Below are positions 41,538-52,300 of a stretch of DNA of 64,000 nucleotides, piece after piece (position 1 is the stretch's first letter; each line of letters begins with the position of its first letter). A model generated the notes under the pieces. The model did no database searches. It was not told the origin of the DNA and worked only from the letters and a program-made list of their open reading frames with translations. The stretch covers positions 1,240,001 to 1,304,000 of the forward strand of contig CADCXD010000005.1 in assembly GCA_902806575.1 (NCBI GenBank). Reading direction: 5' to 3'. A program made the position numbers and the translations under genes. Origin of the DNA: Jackrogersella multiformis (lineage: Eukaryota; Ascomycota; Sordariomycetes; Xylariales; Hypoxylaceae).

Positions 41538-43936
41538 ATGGCTGTGCAAGGCGGAACGGAGGAGGATGTGTACGCTACAGTACGTCAGACCTTGACTACC
41601 TAGACAGATTATCCGAACCCTACATAGCAGCTAATATAAGTCTATATGTAGCTTCTCTTGAGCGACACATATTTGCCTGGTGCCTTGGTACTGGCCCATT
41701 CTCTACGAGATACCGGTGCCTCCAAGAAACTGGCAGTCCTAGTTACGATAGACTCTGTATCAGCTGAGGTCGTAAGAGAGCTCAAGGCAAGCTTACCTAG
41801 TCCTTCGCACCTAAGAGTTGTGCCAGACTAACTGAATTAACCAGACCGTGTATGACTATGTCATCCCAGTCGACCGAATTCGCAGTTCGCACACCGAGAA
41901 CCTACAGCTAATGAACCGAACCGACCTACATTCTACCTTCACCAAGATCAACCTATGGCAGCAGACCCAGTTCCGGAAGATTGTCTACATAGATAGCGAT
42001 GTTGTGGCCTACCGAGCTCCTAACGAGCTCTTCGACATCACACACCCCTTCTCGGCGGCCCCCGATATTGGATGGCCAGACCTGTTCAACACGGGTGTCA
42101 TGGTTCTAACTCCGAATATGGGTGATTACAACGCTATGATAGCAATGGCCCAGACGAACACCTCGTTCGACGGGGCCGACCAGGGCCTTATCAATATGCA
42201 CTTCAAAAACAATTATAATCGCATCAGTTTCGCATATAACGTCACGCCCTCTGGTCACTATCAGTATGTTCCCGCCTATCGCCATTTCCAGTCCGATATC
42301 AACATGGTTCATTTCATTGGTCCCGAAAAGCCGTGGTTCAAAGGGAGACCCTCCAGCACTGGGAATTCGCCCTATGACGAAATGACTAATAGCTGGTGGG
42401 CTGTTTATGACAAACATTATAAGACATCCGTAAGTTCGCTGTGATATTTTTATTGCCATGTTTAGCCTCTAGCTTACCATACTTAGACTTCGACACATGC
42501 GTCATCTCTCTATGGCGGGAATGGCACATCTTCTCACACCACCAACAAAGCATCGGAATTGGTACAATATCACACTAAAGGAGAATATCAACCTATGGCT
42601 GGTGGGCTCTATACCGGTTATCAGAGAGACTTTCAGCAGAATTTCCAACAAGGAATTTCGGGCTCACATCCCCATGACCGCGATCACTACCATGCTCACT
42701 GGGATGCGCAGAGGTTAGTCCCCCACCATGTAATATTCCCAGGAACTCGACAGCTAACTAGAGAATAGAAACCCTCCCCCACTACATTCTAAGCCGGAAG
42801 CTGCGAACTTGCCCTCTAATGTATACGAGATGTCTCAAGATCAGACTCCGTTTTTGTCTCCTGAGCAATATCCCAGGTGGGGGGGATTTCCAAACGAGCC
42901 GAAGCCTATATTCCCTTGGGAAGCTCGCCGATCACCGCCGTCTCGCGTATTCCCGGATGATCCTCCTAGCCGGAGAGGGTCCTCAGTCGGTAGCATAGGA
43001 ACGCTTATAGCTCAGAGTCGTCAGAGTGAGAGTTCCGCCGCACCCTCTTTCACGGATTTCACGGAAACATCCACAGTTGATCAGAGAAGCGAACCGGCTA
43101 CTCCAACCTCACCAACCATGCACATGACACCATGGTCCTCGTTCTCGCTAACTAATGCTTGGGATGAGGTACCCGAGATTGAGCGGTACGTCGAGAAGAT
43201 GCAGAAACATCAGCGTCGAAGGAGTATTAAATCTCCCGCCGCGTTACCGCCGTTAGAGGGAGATGGCGACAGGGCCGAGATTATGCTACGTCGAAGAGGA
43301 AGCAAGGTTACCGACTTCCCTACCGAAACTGAGCGCCCTAGCCTCCCGGTTACTCCAGCGCCCATCCAGCCGGCGAAGTTCCAGGCTGATGGTGATGGCA
43401 ACAACCCACTGCTGCCGACTGCCGAGGGCGTGCCGGTGCAGACTGAATGGGTATGTGTGCATGGAAAACGGTGGACTCCTGCAGACTGCCCTTGCGATCT
43501 GACTAACGTACTACATCATCATAAGGATCCTGTAGCCCAGCTTCAGAAACTAGCTAGCCAAGAGTCCGAAGCATTGCTGTATAAGCTCGGTGACAGTGGT
43601 TTGCCTTCTGGGGAGTTTCCGACTTCTCTTGCACAGTCCGCCAGTGTCTTGAGCCCGCAGCCGGTGAAAGGCTCAAGCGCCATTTACAGCCTTGAGTCCA
43701 GTCTGGAGACAGCTCCGAACATGAAGACTATGACAGAGCCGAGTTATACAGGCCCCGGGGCAGCGTTTGAGAAGGGCGAGAATGTGCGCAATAGGGATGT
43801 ACCGATCCTACGAGCCATTGTTACTCGACCTGGTGCAACAGCGAAGGCCACAACTATACCTGAACCGAGCTATGCTGGTCCTGGTGCCGCGTTTGAGAAG
43901 GGCGAGAATATACCCATAAGCGAATTGGTCGGCTAA
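41538..43936 (+). CDS. Glycogenin (self-glucosylating initiator of glycogen synthesis)
   Basis: Five exons, 41538-41579, 41652-41786, 41845-42429, 42487-42713 and 42769-43936, encode 718 residues. Intron 2 (41787-41844) is GC-AG, with donor AAG|GCAAGC. Its removal restores LKTVYDYVIPVDRIR, which keeps the family spacing. The N-terminal ~260 residues form the GT8 fold: LLLSDTYLPGALVLAHSLR, the metal-binding DxD in YIDSDVVAYR, GWPDLFNTGVMV, FDGADQG, and HYQYVPAYRHF, which holds the probable acceptor Tyr equivalent to Tyr195 of the mammalian enzyme. A conserved GPEKPWF follows. The rest is a long disordered region with a conserved block WVCVHGKRWTPADCPCDL and two copies of EPSYxGPGAAFEKGEN (residues 653-668 and 695-710) near the C-terminus, where the family binds glycogen synthase. 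It makes the glucose primer from UDP-glucose. Confidence 0.94.
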
Positions 43937-45180
43937 GCAATAGTGCCATGCATTGCGAGCTCGGGCCAAGCCTGACGAGGCTTTCATTTTTTGGCAATGA
44001 ATTTTAACAGGGGGATGGACTACGACCTGTCTAGGGGGGGAAATGGACACTGTTGATGAGTTGCAGGCCAATGACTGTTGGACGTTTGGATAGCGATGAT
44101 GATATGAAGTGGAAGAATGACCGGGTGAGGTGTCAAAAAGACTCTGTAGCATTATGGGGTCTTTGGTGCATAGAGCCTAGTATCGCTCTACGACATACTT
44201 TCTGTTGTTTCCGAACTGGCTACCAGACCAAAGGCAGGCAGACAGACAGAAACTATAGTTTTTACCTCTCCGAGAATGGTCCCGGTTCGACACGTCGGTT
44301 CGGTATTATTCTGTGCGGGAGCACTTGCAACCCCTTTTCTTATTCCGTTCTTCTACCTGCTTTCTAGGAGGTCCTCTCATTTTATTTCTCGTCTTGCTTC
44401 CCGATTTTTTTGCACAGAATCCTGCATTTGCACCAATATCGCGTATCCCTTCGTCGCGCATTTTGCAGCATTTTTTGCATAGCATATGGCCTAGCGTGGA
44501 GCGAGCATCATATCTATACCTTCATTTACTTATTATTTTATTTCTTACTTTACGAAAATCGGTGGACTTGGACGGCACACGAGGGATATTTTACGGGCTC
44601 GTATGTTATATATGATATATATGATATACCTATATGATGACACACTTATCCCACGAGGGAGAACGGATAAATCAGTTTTCGACTTGTGCTAAGCATCTGA
44701 AGATCGTGATAATGGTGAACACTAAGTGGTCTATTGTTTGAAGTAAGTTACGTAGATGGTAATTTGATGGTAGATGCGACATTATCTGGGAGATGTAAGA
44801 TATCGGTCCGGTGGCCAAAAGTTCCAGAGAGGTTGTATTTGGTTAGGTATGTATGAGCGTCGTCGCTTTCCGTACAAAGCCATAGACGTCTGTCTCCGCG
44901 AGTAGAAGCTTCTACACGGCGAAGCAACGCATTTATACTTAGGCGCATCGGTACCTAGGTACCTAAGCAATTACCAAGGCAATCTAGGATCACCGTCGGA
45001 GTCTTCCCCCTGACTCAAGATTAGTCGAGACATAATCCAGCTTGCCCTCCGTCGAACCGAATCGAAGAAGATCTAGGGATACGAGATTCACTTCTAGCAT
45101 ATCTACACTAGGGGCATCGTCACAAGGCAGGGTAAGGCAAGGCTAGGCTAGGCTAGGCTAACCACTAAGTCTTCAGCAAG
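43937..45180. other. Intergenic region between convergent glycogenin and EFM7-like genes
   Basis: A 3' flank of about 1.2 kb, T-rich around 44330-44560. It has a palindrome at 44951-44966 and a GGCTA pentamer tandem at about 45139-45160, just before the EFM7-like stop. Frames up to 114 codons lack motifs. No gene was seen. Confidence 0.6.
45139..45160. repeat. (GGCTA)n pentanucleotide repeat
   Basis: Four tandem GGCTA units, preceded by a related GGCAA unit, between the glycogenin and EFM7-like genes. Confidence 0.8.
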
Positions 45181-46244
45181 CTACCTCATAACCCCCATCG
45201 TCATCTCGTCTGACCCATCCACCCCCTCTCCACTCTCGCCATCCCCACTCTCCGCCACCCTCAGCCGCCGTAGCACCCCGACGACGAGCCAGCGCTTGCG
45301 CTCGCTGACGTCCTCGCGGCCGCGGTCCCAGGCCCAGGGGCGCTCGACGCCGTCGCAGTCGCGCTCCCAGAGGCACTCGACCTCGAGCCCGGCGGCGGCC
45401 AGCGGCGCGGCCTCGAAGAAGCCGCGCATCTGCGCGCGGCCGGTGTGCAGGCCGGCCACCACCCAGGCGCGCGCCGAGGCCGTGCCCGCCAGGAACCACG
45501 CCACCGACCGCTGCAGGCTGCCGTGCTGCCACGGCATCCACAGGCAGTCGCACACGAAGACCCGGTCGCAGCGCCCGCGCAGCGCCGCCGCGAACGGCGT
45601 TTCCAGGTCCCCCCACGCGTGCCCCGAGATGGTGAGGGGCGCGAGCGTGCGCCGGGGCGAGTGCTCGGGCTTGGCGTTCGCGGCGACGTTCTGGCGCAGG
45701 GTGGACAGGACGGCGGGGGAGGGGTAGTCGGTGGCGACGACGGCGGCGGCGCCGAGGAGGGCGGCCACGAGGCTCGGGAGGGCGGTCCCGGCGCCGAGCT
45801 CGAGGCACGAGAGCCCGGCGACGTCGAAGTGGGCGGGGGCGAGGCGGCCGAGGCCGAGCTCGAGGGGCAGGCCCAGGGCGCCGGCCTCGACGAACTCGGC
45901 GAGCAGCAGGCTCGAGTTCCACAGGTAGTGGCTGAAGAGGGCGCGGTCGGCCTCGCGGTCCGGGTCGGAGAGGGCGATGTGCAGGGGCCGGGGCAGGTGC
46001 GGCGACGAGTAGATAAGCGAGTGGTCCGCGTCGCCGTGCTTTTGTTTCCGCGGCGCGTTATCTTTTAGCTGCGGTGCCACTGGCATTTGGTTGAGGTGAG
46101 GTGAGGTGAGGTGCGGTGCGGTGCGTGCTACAGTACCTGGTTCGTGACGTCGTCGGGGAAGATGACGCCGAGGGAGGTGCCCAGGTAGTCCTCCGGATCC
46201 GAGGCGGGAGGCCCCTGCAGCGAGATACGGCTCGTGAGCGCCAT
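45181..46244 (-). CDS. EFM7: Efm7/Nnt1-type protein methyltransferase
   Basis: Two exons on the minus strand, 46244-46137 and 46068-45181, give 331 residues. Exon 1 reads MALTSRISLQGPPASDPEDY and ends in IFPDDVTNQ, a conserved N-terminus of the fungal Nnt1/Efm7 family. The acceptor at 46069 was chosen because the only nearer CAG leads to an immediate stop. Exon 2 has SLIYSSPHLPRPLHIALSDP, HYLWNSSLLLAEF, the SAM-binding motif I LELGAGTALPSL, an acidic motif II (VVATDYPSP) and the region CDCLWMPWQH. It is a seven-beta-strand methyltransferase. The yeast ortholog methylates elongation factor 1A at its N-terminus and Lys3; older annotation as nicotinamide N-methyltransferase is probably outdated. 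The coding DNA is extremely GC-rich, and the 68-base intron is filled with a GAGGT/GCGGT pentamer run. Confidence 0.88.
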
Positions 46245-47739
46245 AGCGTAGGCAGGTAAGTAGGTAGGTATCCTTGCGAGGGCTTCTGAGGGAGGATTAC
46301 CTCTAGCTGGGATTTCGGGGAGTTGATAGGGGGTTGAGGCTCAAGACAGGGGAGAGGCTTGGGTCTTTTGTCTTTCGTGTTCGCACCGGAGTGGCGTGAG
46401 TTGGTAATAGTTGGGCTGCGAACACGGAGATGATGAAATATTTTTTTTTCAACCGGTGGAGCAGTGGGGCCACAGGTAAAAGATACCTTGCTAATACGTA
46501 GCAGGGTTTAGGGGGGAGGGTGAGGAGGGGCAGCACGGAAAATAATCCGTCTTAGACCTTTGCTGGTGCGGAAATACCTAAGGTTGGAGGGATCTACTTA
46601 CCCAAAGACGCGCTATGCCGTTACATTACCCCCTCCCCGCAACTTTAAAATAGATCAAAGAAAAAGGCAGAAAAACTAAATAAAAAGGGAGCTAATAAAA
46701 CTAGTGGAAGATAATTATGTGGATGGCATCTGTTACCTGTACATACCTACACTAGGTACCTAGCACAACCATACCTAACTTAGGGATACGATAATCATGG
46801 CGTGAAGTGGTGCGACAGTGTTAAGATGACATCACGCAAACGGTACGTCTACACTACACTAGGCGCGCTTACAGCGACGTTGACGATTTTGGCGATGCAT
46901 ATATATGTACCTAGATATGCACTATATACGGACGGCGTGGCGGTATGCACATCCACGGCGCTGCCGGCGAGGTGTTAATAATTAGCGAGGATGATGTCCA
47001 GAACATTAAGATGCAATTGCATGTAAAAGGGCGGGGCCGCGGTCGTGTTTCGGGTTGACCTTTTTTCTTTCTTTTTTTGTGGTGGCTTTTGCTTTTTCCG
47101 ATTTAAAAGTCCCGATAGAGATTTCTTTTCATAAACTTGAAGGCTTGATGCCTTTTTGGAGATGTACTTTTACTTAGGTATATCGCGTTACCTAATTGGT
47201 AGAAAATATTTAGCTCGGGATTATACGCTAGGGACATTAGGTAATCTATAAATGTACATATGTGTGCCGTATATCCATCTACTTATACGCATAAGAGCCA
47301 TGCATGTAATCGTGAGGTAATAGCAAGGTATGGATAATACCGCGTGTAGATTTTGCTATCAGGTATATCTCCATTATCTTATAGATATACATATATACCA
47401 GGTAGATACAAGCAAGCCACCTACCTAGGTAGACAGCTTAGGTCGGTACGTCAATGCCTCTGTAAATAAGAATGCTGCGCCGCTTCACCGCTTAAGTCTT
47501 AATCCCAACGTTCCTAATTGGATAGACAGGCGGATACCCTAGCAATACACGTGGTAGAGGGTAGAGCGGGTACTGCGCCTCAAGGTCGTGCCTGCACGAA
47601 ACGGTCCCAAAGCTCCCCCCCTTCCCTTCCCTTCCCTCCCCTCCTACCTAAGCCACGGCCTAATCCGCGGAGGCCTCTACCTGCATTGGGCCGCGATTGC
47701 AGCAGCCTCGTCTGTAAACTAGTGCGCGCGCTTCTTTGC

Positions 47740-47768
47740 TTTCTTGCTTCTTGCTTCTTGCTTCTTGC
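47740..47768. repeat. (CTTCTTG)n heptanucleotide repeat
   Basis: Four near-perfect copies of CTTCTTG/TTCTTGC in tandem, in a pyrimidine-rich stretch of the EFM7-C2H2 intergenic region. Confidence 0.8.
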
Positions 47769-48060
47769 CCGTCTTGCTTCGCGGTCCACTTTGTCAGCAT
47801 GACAGCATTAGCCGATCCCCATCCAATGACGGTCGCGCCTCAGGCATTTACACCATTACCACCCATTTCCATCCCATCCCCATCCATGCGCGCCCGTCCA
47901 CCCATCTCCCGTTCATCTCGTCGATGCCAATGGCCGCTGGGCCTGCGACCTCGACGTTCTAGGAAATGAATTGTCCTGTTTCAGCTGCAAATATGATCGC
48001 ATATATGCGCGGGTCAGTTAAACCTCCTGCGGTTTCAGGCCAGACGAGGAGGATTCGCTC

Positions 48061-48081
48061 GGGGGGGAGGGGGGGGAGGGG
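48061..48081. repeat. G-rich tract with three or more G-runs
   Basis: Seven, eight and four Gs separated by single A bases. With the long runs split, this could meet a G-quadruplex pattern on the plus strand. Confidence 0.75.
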
Positions 48082-48854
48082 TGTGTGGGTGTCGCTGGAC
48101 GCCGACCCCCTGTGTTCCCAATCAGAATGCGTCAAGTGACTTCTTATTAATGTACCTAAGGTAGCTAGATGATGTGTAGGTGAGTGATGTGCTCGACCGG
48201 ATACGTCAAGATTCGAAACATACATCGAGATTAGATATTCGCTTGGCCCGATGCGGTGGTCGGTGCATTATCTCAGCAGCAGGGTAGGTAGTCTTTCGTG
48301 GAGATTATCTAATAGCAAAGTCGAGTCTCAGCTAGCCTGAGATCCAAGGTCGAGTAAGTAAGATTTAGTATACCGAGGGACATTCACAGAAATATACAGT
48401 GTCACAAACACAGAAGCGGTCAAGTTGGGTGTGCGGCAGAAGCGAGGTATTTCTTTATTCAAACCCCGAAGCCGAGTGGTTTCGGTATTTGCAACGCCGT
48501 TATGAACTCATGAAAAATAAATAGACAGGGTATCAATACAGGTCATCAACTACAAAAATATACCAAATATACCAGAGATGAAAAAGGCTTCGGCCCGTTA
48601 TATAGGCTTCCCGAAATGCTCTTCCGCGAGACAGACGTTTCTGCCGTCTCCCTTCTATAGATCGCCGGTAGGCCTCCCCTCCGGCGAAAGAAACCCCCAT
48701 ATAGGTTTTTGTATGCCATTAAGTATCCCAAAATATACAATAGACCTTGCGCCAGTCATGCTATCCCATTGTTCGTCTAGATCGTCATGATGCTGTAGTA
48801 ATATCGACACACTAATATATGATGAAGTGATATATATATATATAAACGCCCGAA

Positions 48855-50995
48855 TTAACGGTGCTGGCTGTATTCCAGCATGCGTTTCATGTCGTCCTCG
48901 TTGGGGTCGTCTGACACCCACAGTCCCTTCTCCTCCTCAGTAGCAGCGTGGAAGCCCGTGGCGCGCTTCATCGTGTTGACATCGAGGTCCGTCACGTATG
49001 ACTTGGGGTCGGAAAGGGCGAGACGAACTTCGTGCTCGGTCGACAGCATCATGTCGTCTTTAGCTAGCCGGCGAGGACCGTCGAAAACGGCCATTACCCG
49101 CTTCTTCATAGTCATTTGACCCTTGTCAAACCCCCACGAGGATGGATACTCGCGTCGGTTCTTGCGGCTTTTGCTTTTGCTCGGCAACGGCATGCCACCT
49201 CGCGAATGTGTCATCCCTCGCGACTTTTGGACGCCGTTAGGTGGGTTGCCCTTCCTCTTTGTAGGCGAAGTCAGCTTCCTCGACTTACAGTCCTCATCTG
49301 CAACGTCATCCTCCTCGGCCATGTCGTCGTCCTCTTCGTCATCCGAGTTGGACACGGTCTGCGTGGTGAGGGGAAGCTGGTTCTTCTCCAGGGTCTGGTG
49401 AACGTCCTCGTCGTTTTCCACCTCGGCCAGTCGCTTTGCGTTAATAGCCTCCGCGGGGTCTTCCTGTTGGACAATGCGCAGCACGCAGTCATCCAGATGC
49501 TCGTAGAAGTCTTGGGCGCTAGAGAATGTGGCCGAGCAAGTTGAACACTTGGCCGTACCATCTGGCACATAGCCTGTTAACTTTTTACCGCCATTCACCG
49601 AGGATGCTGTCTTCTTCCTGCTGTTGGGAGGAGTCTGCTCAACACCGTGGACAGCTGTAAGATGTCGCTTGAACACGTCCGCTCGGTTGAACGACTTCTC
49701 GGCAGCCGAACCGGACCCAGGGCAAAAACCACACACCATAGTACCTTTGTAATGGGTCAAGGTGTGTCGGTTCTTGTCATATTTACGCGCGAAACCCTTG
49801 ACATGGTAGTCGCACGTCTGAATGGGGCACTTCTCAGGCCGCTCAGTCTGGTGCGTCAGCATATGGGCTTTCAAGTCTTTGAAGACCTTGCCGCAGTCTG
49901 GGTGCGGACATCTTTGCTTCTTCTCCGACTCATCGCTGTTGTAAGCGTACTGGTCATGGGACCCATGCGATTGGTAAGACGAAAGGCTCTGTCGTCTAGC
50001 TGGTGGTGGAGGAGGTGCTTGGAAAGGGCTATACTGTTGATACGCCTGAATATAAGGAGATTGGCTTCCGGTGCGCATTGCTGGCGCTGGAGAAGCAGGA
50101 CCGGAGAGAGCGGGTGAGTTTGGATAAGGATGTTGAGGAGAGAAGCTATTATTTTCGTATCCCTGTAGTGGCGGGGCCATCGGAGGTCCGCGGATGTCGG
50201 GATGTATCATAGAAGGATCTAAGGAAGCTTGACGGTCAGCGAAACTATGTCCCACTTTAATTATTCAAACTTAGTTATCAAAAGGAAGTCGTCAACAAGA
50301 TTGTCGTCACTCTCCTTCCCTAACACCAAGAGTATAAATGATACCCGACGATGAGATTAAGCTTAAGCTTAAACTTAAAGTTAACCATAATCTCATCGTC
50401 TGAATTCGCAAACACCGAAAAAAAAAGGATCGCGATTTAAAGAGGTATCAAACGTCTATAATGAGACCCGCGCCAACTCACCAACAAAATCACCAGGTTG
50501 TTTATCAAAAGGCATGCTGAACTCATCCATACCTGAAACGGAGAATGCATTGTACTCAGTTCCTGTCAAGTAATCGCTTGACCCAACAATGCCGGGGTTG
50601 ACGCCGAGCCCGGTTGGTTGGTACTCGGGGAAGAAAGCCAATTGGCCATGGTTGGAGCTAGGCGACCCGACTGTCGAGGATGCAGCCGACGGAGCTGACG
50701 CGGTTGAGAGGTTCGAGGATGGTATAGGAAGCTCGCTCTCGTCCACGAACATGCCGGGAGATGTTCTGCTGTTGTACATGAAGTGTTGCGATTCCGGGTA
50801 TATCGCGCCAGCCTCGAACCCTGAAGTCTGCGGGAAGCTATCCTGCACGCTTCGAGGAATACCATAGCTGTTTGGACTCATATGCATGTCCAGCGGTGGT
50901 GAGGCGTAGCCGGTGTGGTGAGATTCGGGGTAGAGCATGAAATCCTGCTCCTGCCTGGGGAACATGCTGTAGGATTGGTCGGCGACCAATGCCAT
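48855..50995 (-). CDS. C2H2 zinc-finger transcription factor (unassigned fungal family)
   Basis: Two exons on the minus strand, 50995-50482 and 50227-48855 (254-base intron, GTGAGT...GTCAAG), give 628 residues. Residues 1-270 are disordered, rich in Ser, Pro, Tyr, Gln and Met, with a Pro-rich stretch (APPPPPARRQS). A zinc-finger block covers about 278-365. Finger 1 is C278/C283/H293/H297 (short spacing), finger 2 C305/C310/H326/H330 (long spacing) and finger 3 C337/C340/H360/H365. A fourth Cys-rich element (CSTCSATFSSAQDFYEHLDDC) lies 50 or so residues later. Then come an acidic run (DDEEDDDMAEEDD), a Lys/Arg-rich stretch that could be a nuclear signal (KSKSRKNRREYP), and a conserved-looking C-terminal segment around FDGPRRLAKDDMMLSTEHE. 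It is probably a DNA-binding regulator; I do not recognise a characterised ortholog. The intron holds a 13-bp perfect inverted repeat. Confidence 0.88.
50347..50400. repeat. Perfect 13-bp inverted repeat (hairpin) inside the C2H2 gene intron
   Basis: The arm GACGATGAGATTA at 50347-50359 is matched exactly by its reverse complement at 50388-50400. A 28-base spacer, itself rich in AAGCTTAAGCTT-type palindromes, separates the arms. It lies in the middle of the intron 50228-50481 and could fold in the pre-mRNA. Confidence 0.9.
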
Positions 50996-52300
50996 CTTAT
51001 CTTTCTTTCTGCTCTTGACGACTCCAAGGACTTGCGGTGTATATTACTAGGAATCCCAAGCGAACGTTCTCACACTATTACTCCCCCCTCGCGTCAGTGT
51101 CTCAGTCGGATTACGGAAGATGATGACTAAAGGTGGTGACATCAAGTGAAAGCTCACATTCGTATGATTCTATACCATATCAGGACCTGGCAAGATGAAT
51201 CTAGACCCGTGGACAATTTGTATAGCTTTGTAATGTGGTGAAAGCGTCGAGGTGCTCCTAAGGAGGGGCACTAGATGGGCGGAGGAGGGTGTAATTGAGG
51301 ACAGGGATAGCGAGCGTGAGGTTTATATAAGTCGCGAAGCTCGGGTGACCGTCCAGATGAGAGTTCGCGCGCTCAAATTCGTGATACTTTCGCCTTCTAA
51401 GCTTATCGATCCCTTAACATACGACCTCACACGATGAGGCTACGAAGAGCGATGGTTTAGAGGATATCCTTCGTCGGTTGGAAGTAGGGTCCGGCAAGAA
51501 AGTATATTATATATATATTACTCTAAGCAACATGTAACAACGACAGCGAAGAGGAAGCGTAGAGTAAAATACTGAAAGGGAATTTGGTATGTTTCGTGAT
51601 CATAGAGATGGGGGCAGGAACTGTTGAAGCTTTGGGGGCTTCAGGATTCATATACTAACACTACCACTAGGTACTACCACCTACACTTGGGCTTTGAGGA
51701 ACATAGCCGTCTTGTGTCAAAAGGTACTAGGTAGGTACCTAGTAGATCCCATAGGGCAGACATTGAAATCGAGGCGGTGCGGTTGTACCATGGTACCTAC
51801 GTAGAGGGAACAGGGGTCTATCTAAAGGGCTAGGTACGTACCGAAAAAGAATACAATGTACTTTGGTAGAGGTACCTATGTACCTAGTGTAGGTAGGTAA
51901 ATCATTACCCCCGTGGCATCTGGGTGGAGTGGGGGCCCTTGGACATTGCTTTGTACATAGTGGCTTATATCCAAGCTAACACTGTGTCTGCGTCTGTGCC
52001 TTATGTCGGTCGGTAGGCAATGCGCTAGTACCGTGCACTGTTAGATGTGGACATCTCGGCCGCCGTTGGATCTTGGTCAGAAGAACGGGAACGGAGAGTA
52101 CCTAGTGTAGGTACTTTGGTCCTCATGTGTGCTCTTAGGTACCCTATTTGCTCTAAGGCTGTCGTCGGTAGTGATAGGCTGGGCTCGTAGGGCATCATGG
52201 TACATGCTGTGCCAATATATTTACAGCTTATATGAAAGTACCTAGAGCTGTCTTGTCTTATATTGCCGGATCATTCATTGGGGGGGAACGTGTTCTGGGC
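50996..52300. promoter_or_regulatory. Upstream region of the C2H2 gene
   Basis: The probable promoter and 5' UTR of the minus-strand C2H2 gene. It shows CT-rich DNA near 51080-51100, an ATATATATAT run near 51508-51520, and palindrome copies at about 51727-51746 and 51871-51900. No coding frame was supported. Exact elements cannot be placed by eye. Confidence 0.45.

Larger units (their letters stand above)
46245..48854. other. Intergenic region between EFM7-like and C2H2 genes
   Basis: About 2.6 kb, with several low-complexity blocks. They are CCTTCCCTTCCCTTCCC near 47621-47643, a CTTCTTG tandem at 47740-47768, a G/A purine tract at 48061-48081 and an AT run at about 48829-48845. Palindrome copies lie near 46755 and 47423. 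Open frames here are low-complexity; no gene was called. Confidence 0.6.

Noticed and set aside
45173..46068. Overlapping ORFs of 207-249 codons in other frames of the EFM7 gene
   Set aside because: High third-position GC removes stop codons in every frame. Only the 45181-46068 frame shows the methyltransferase motifs.
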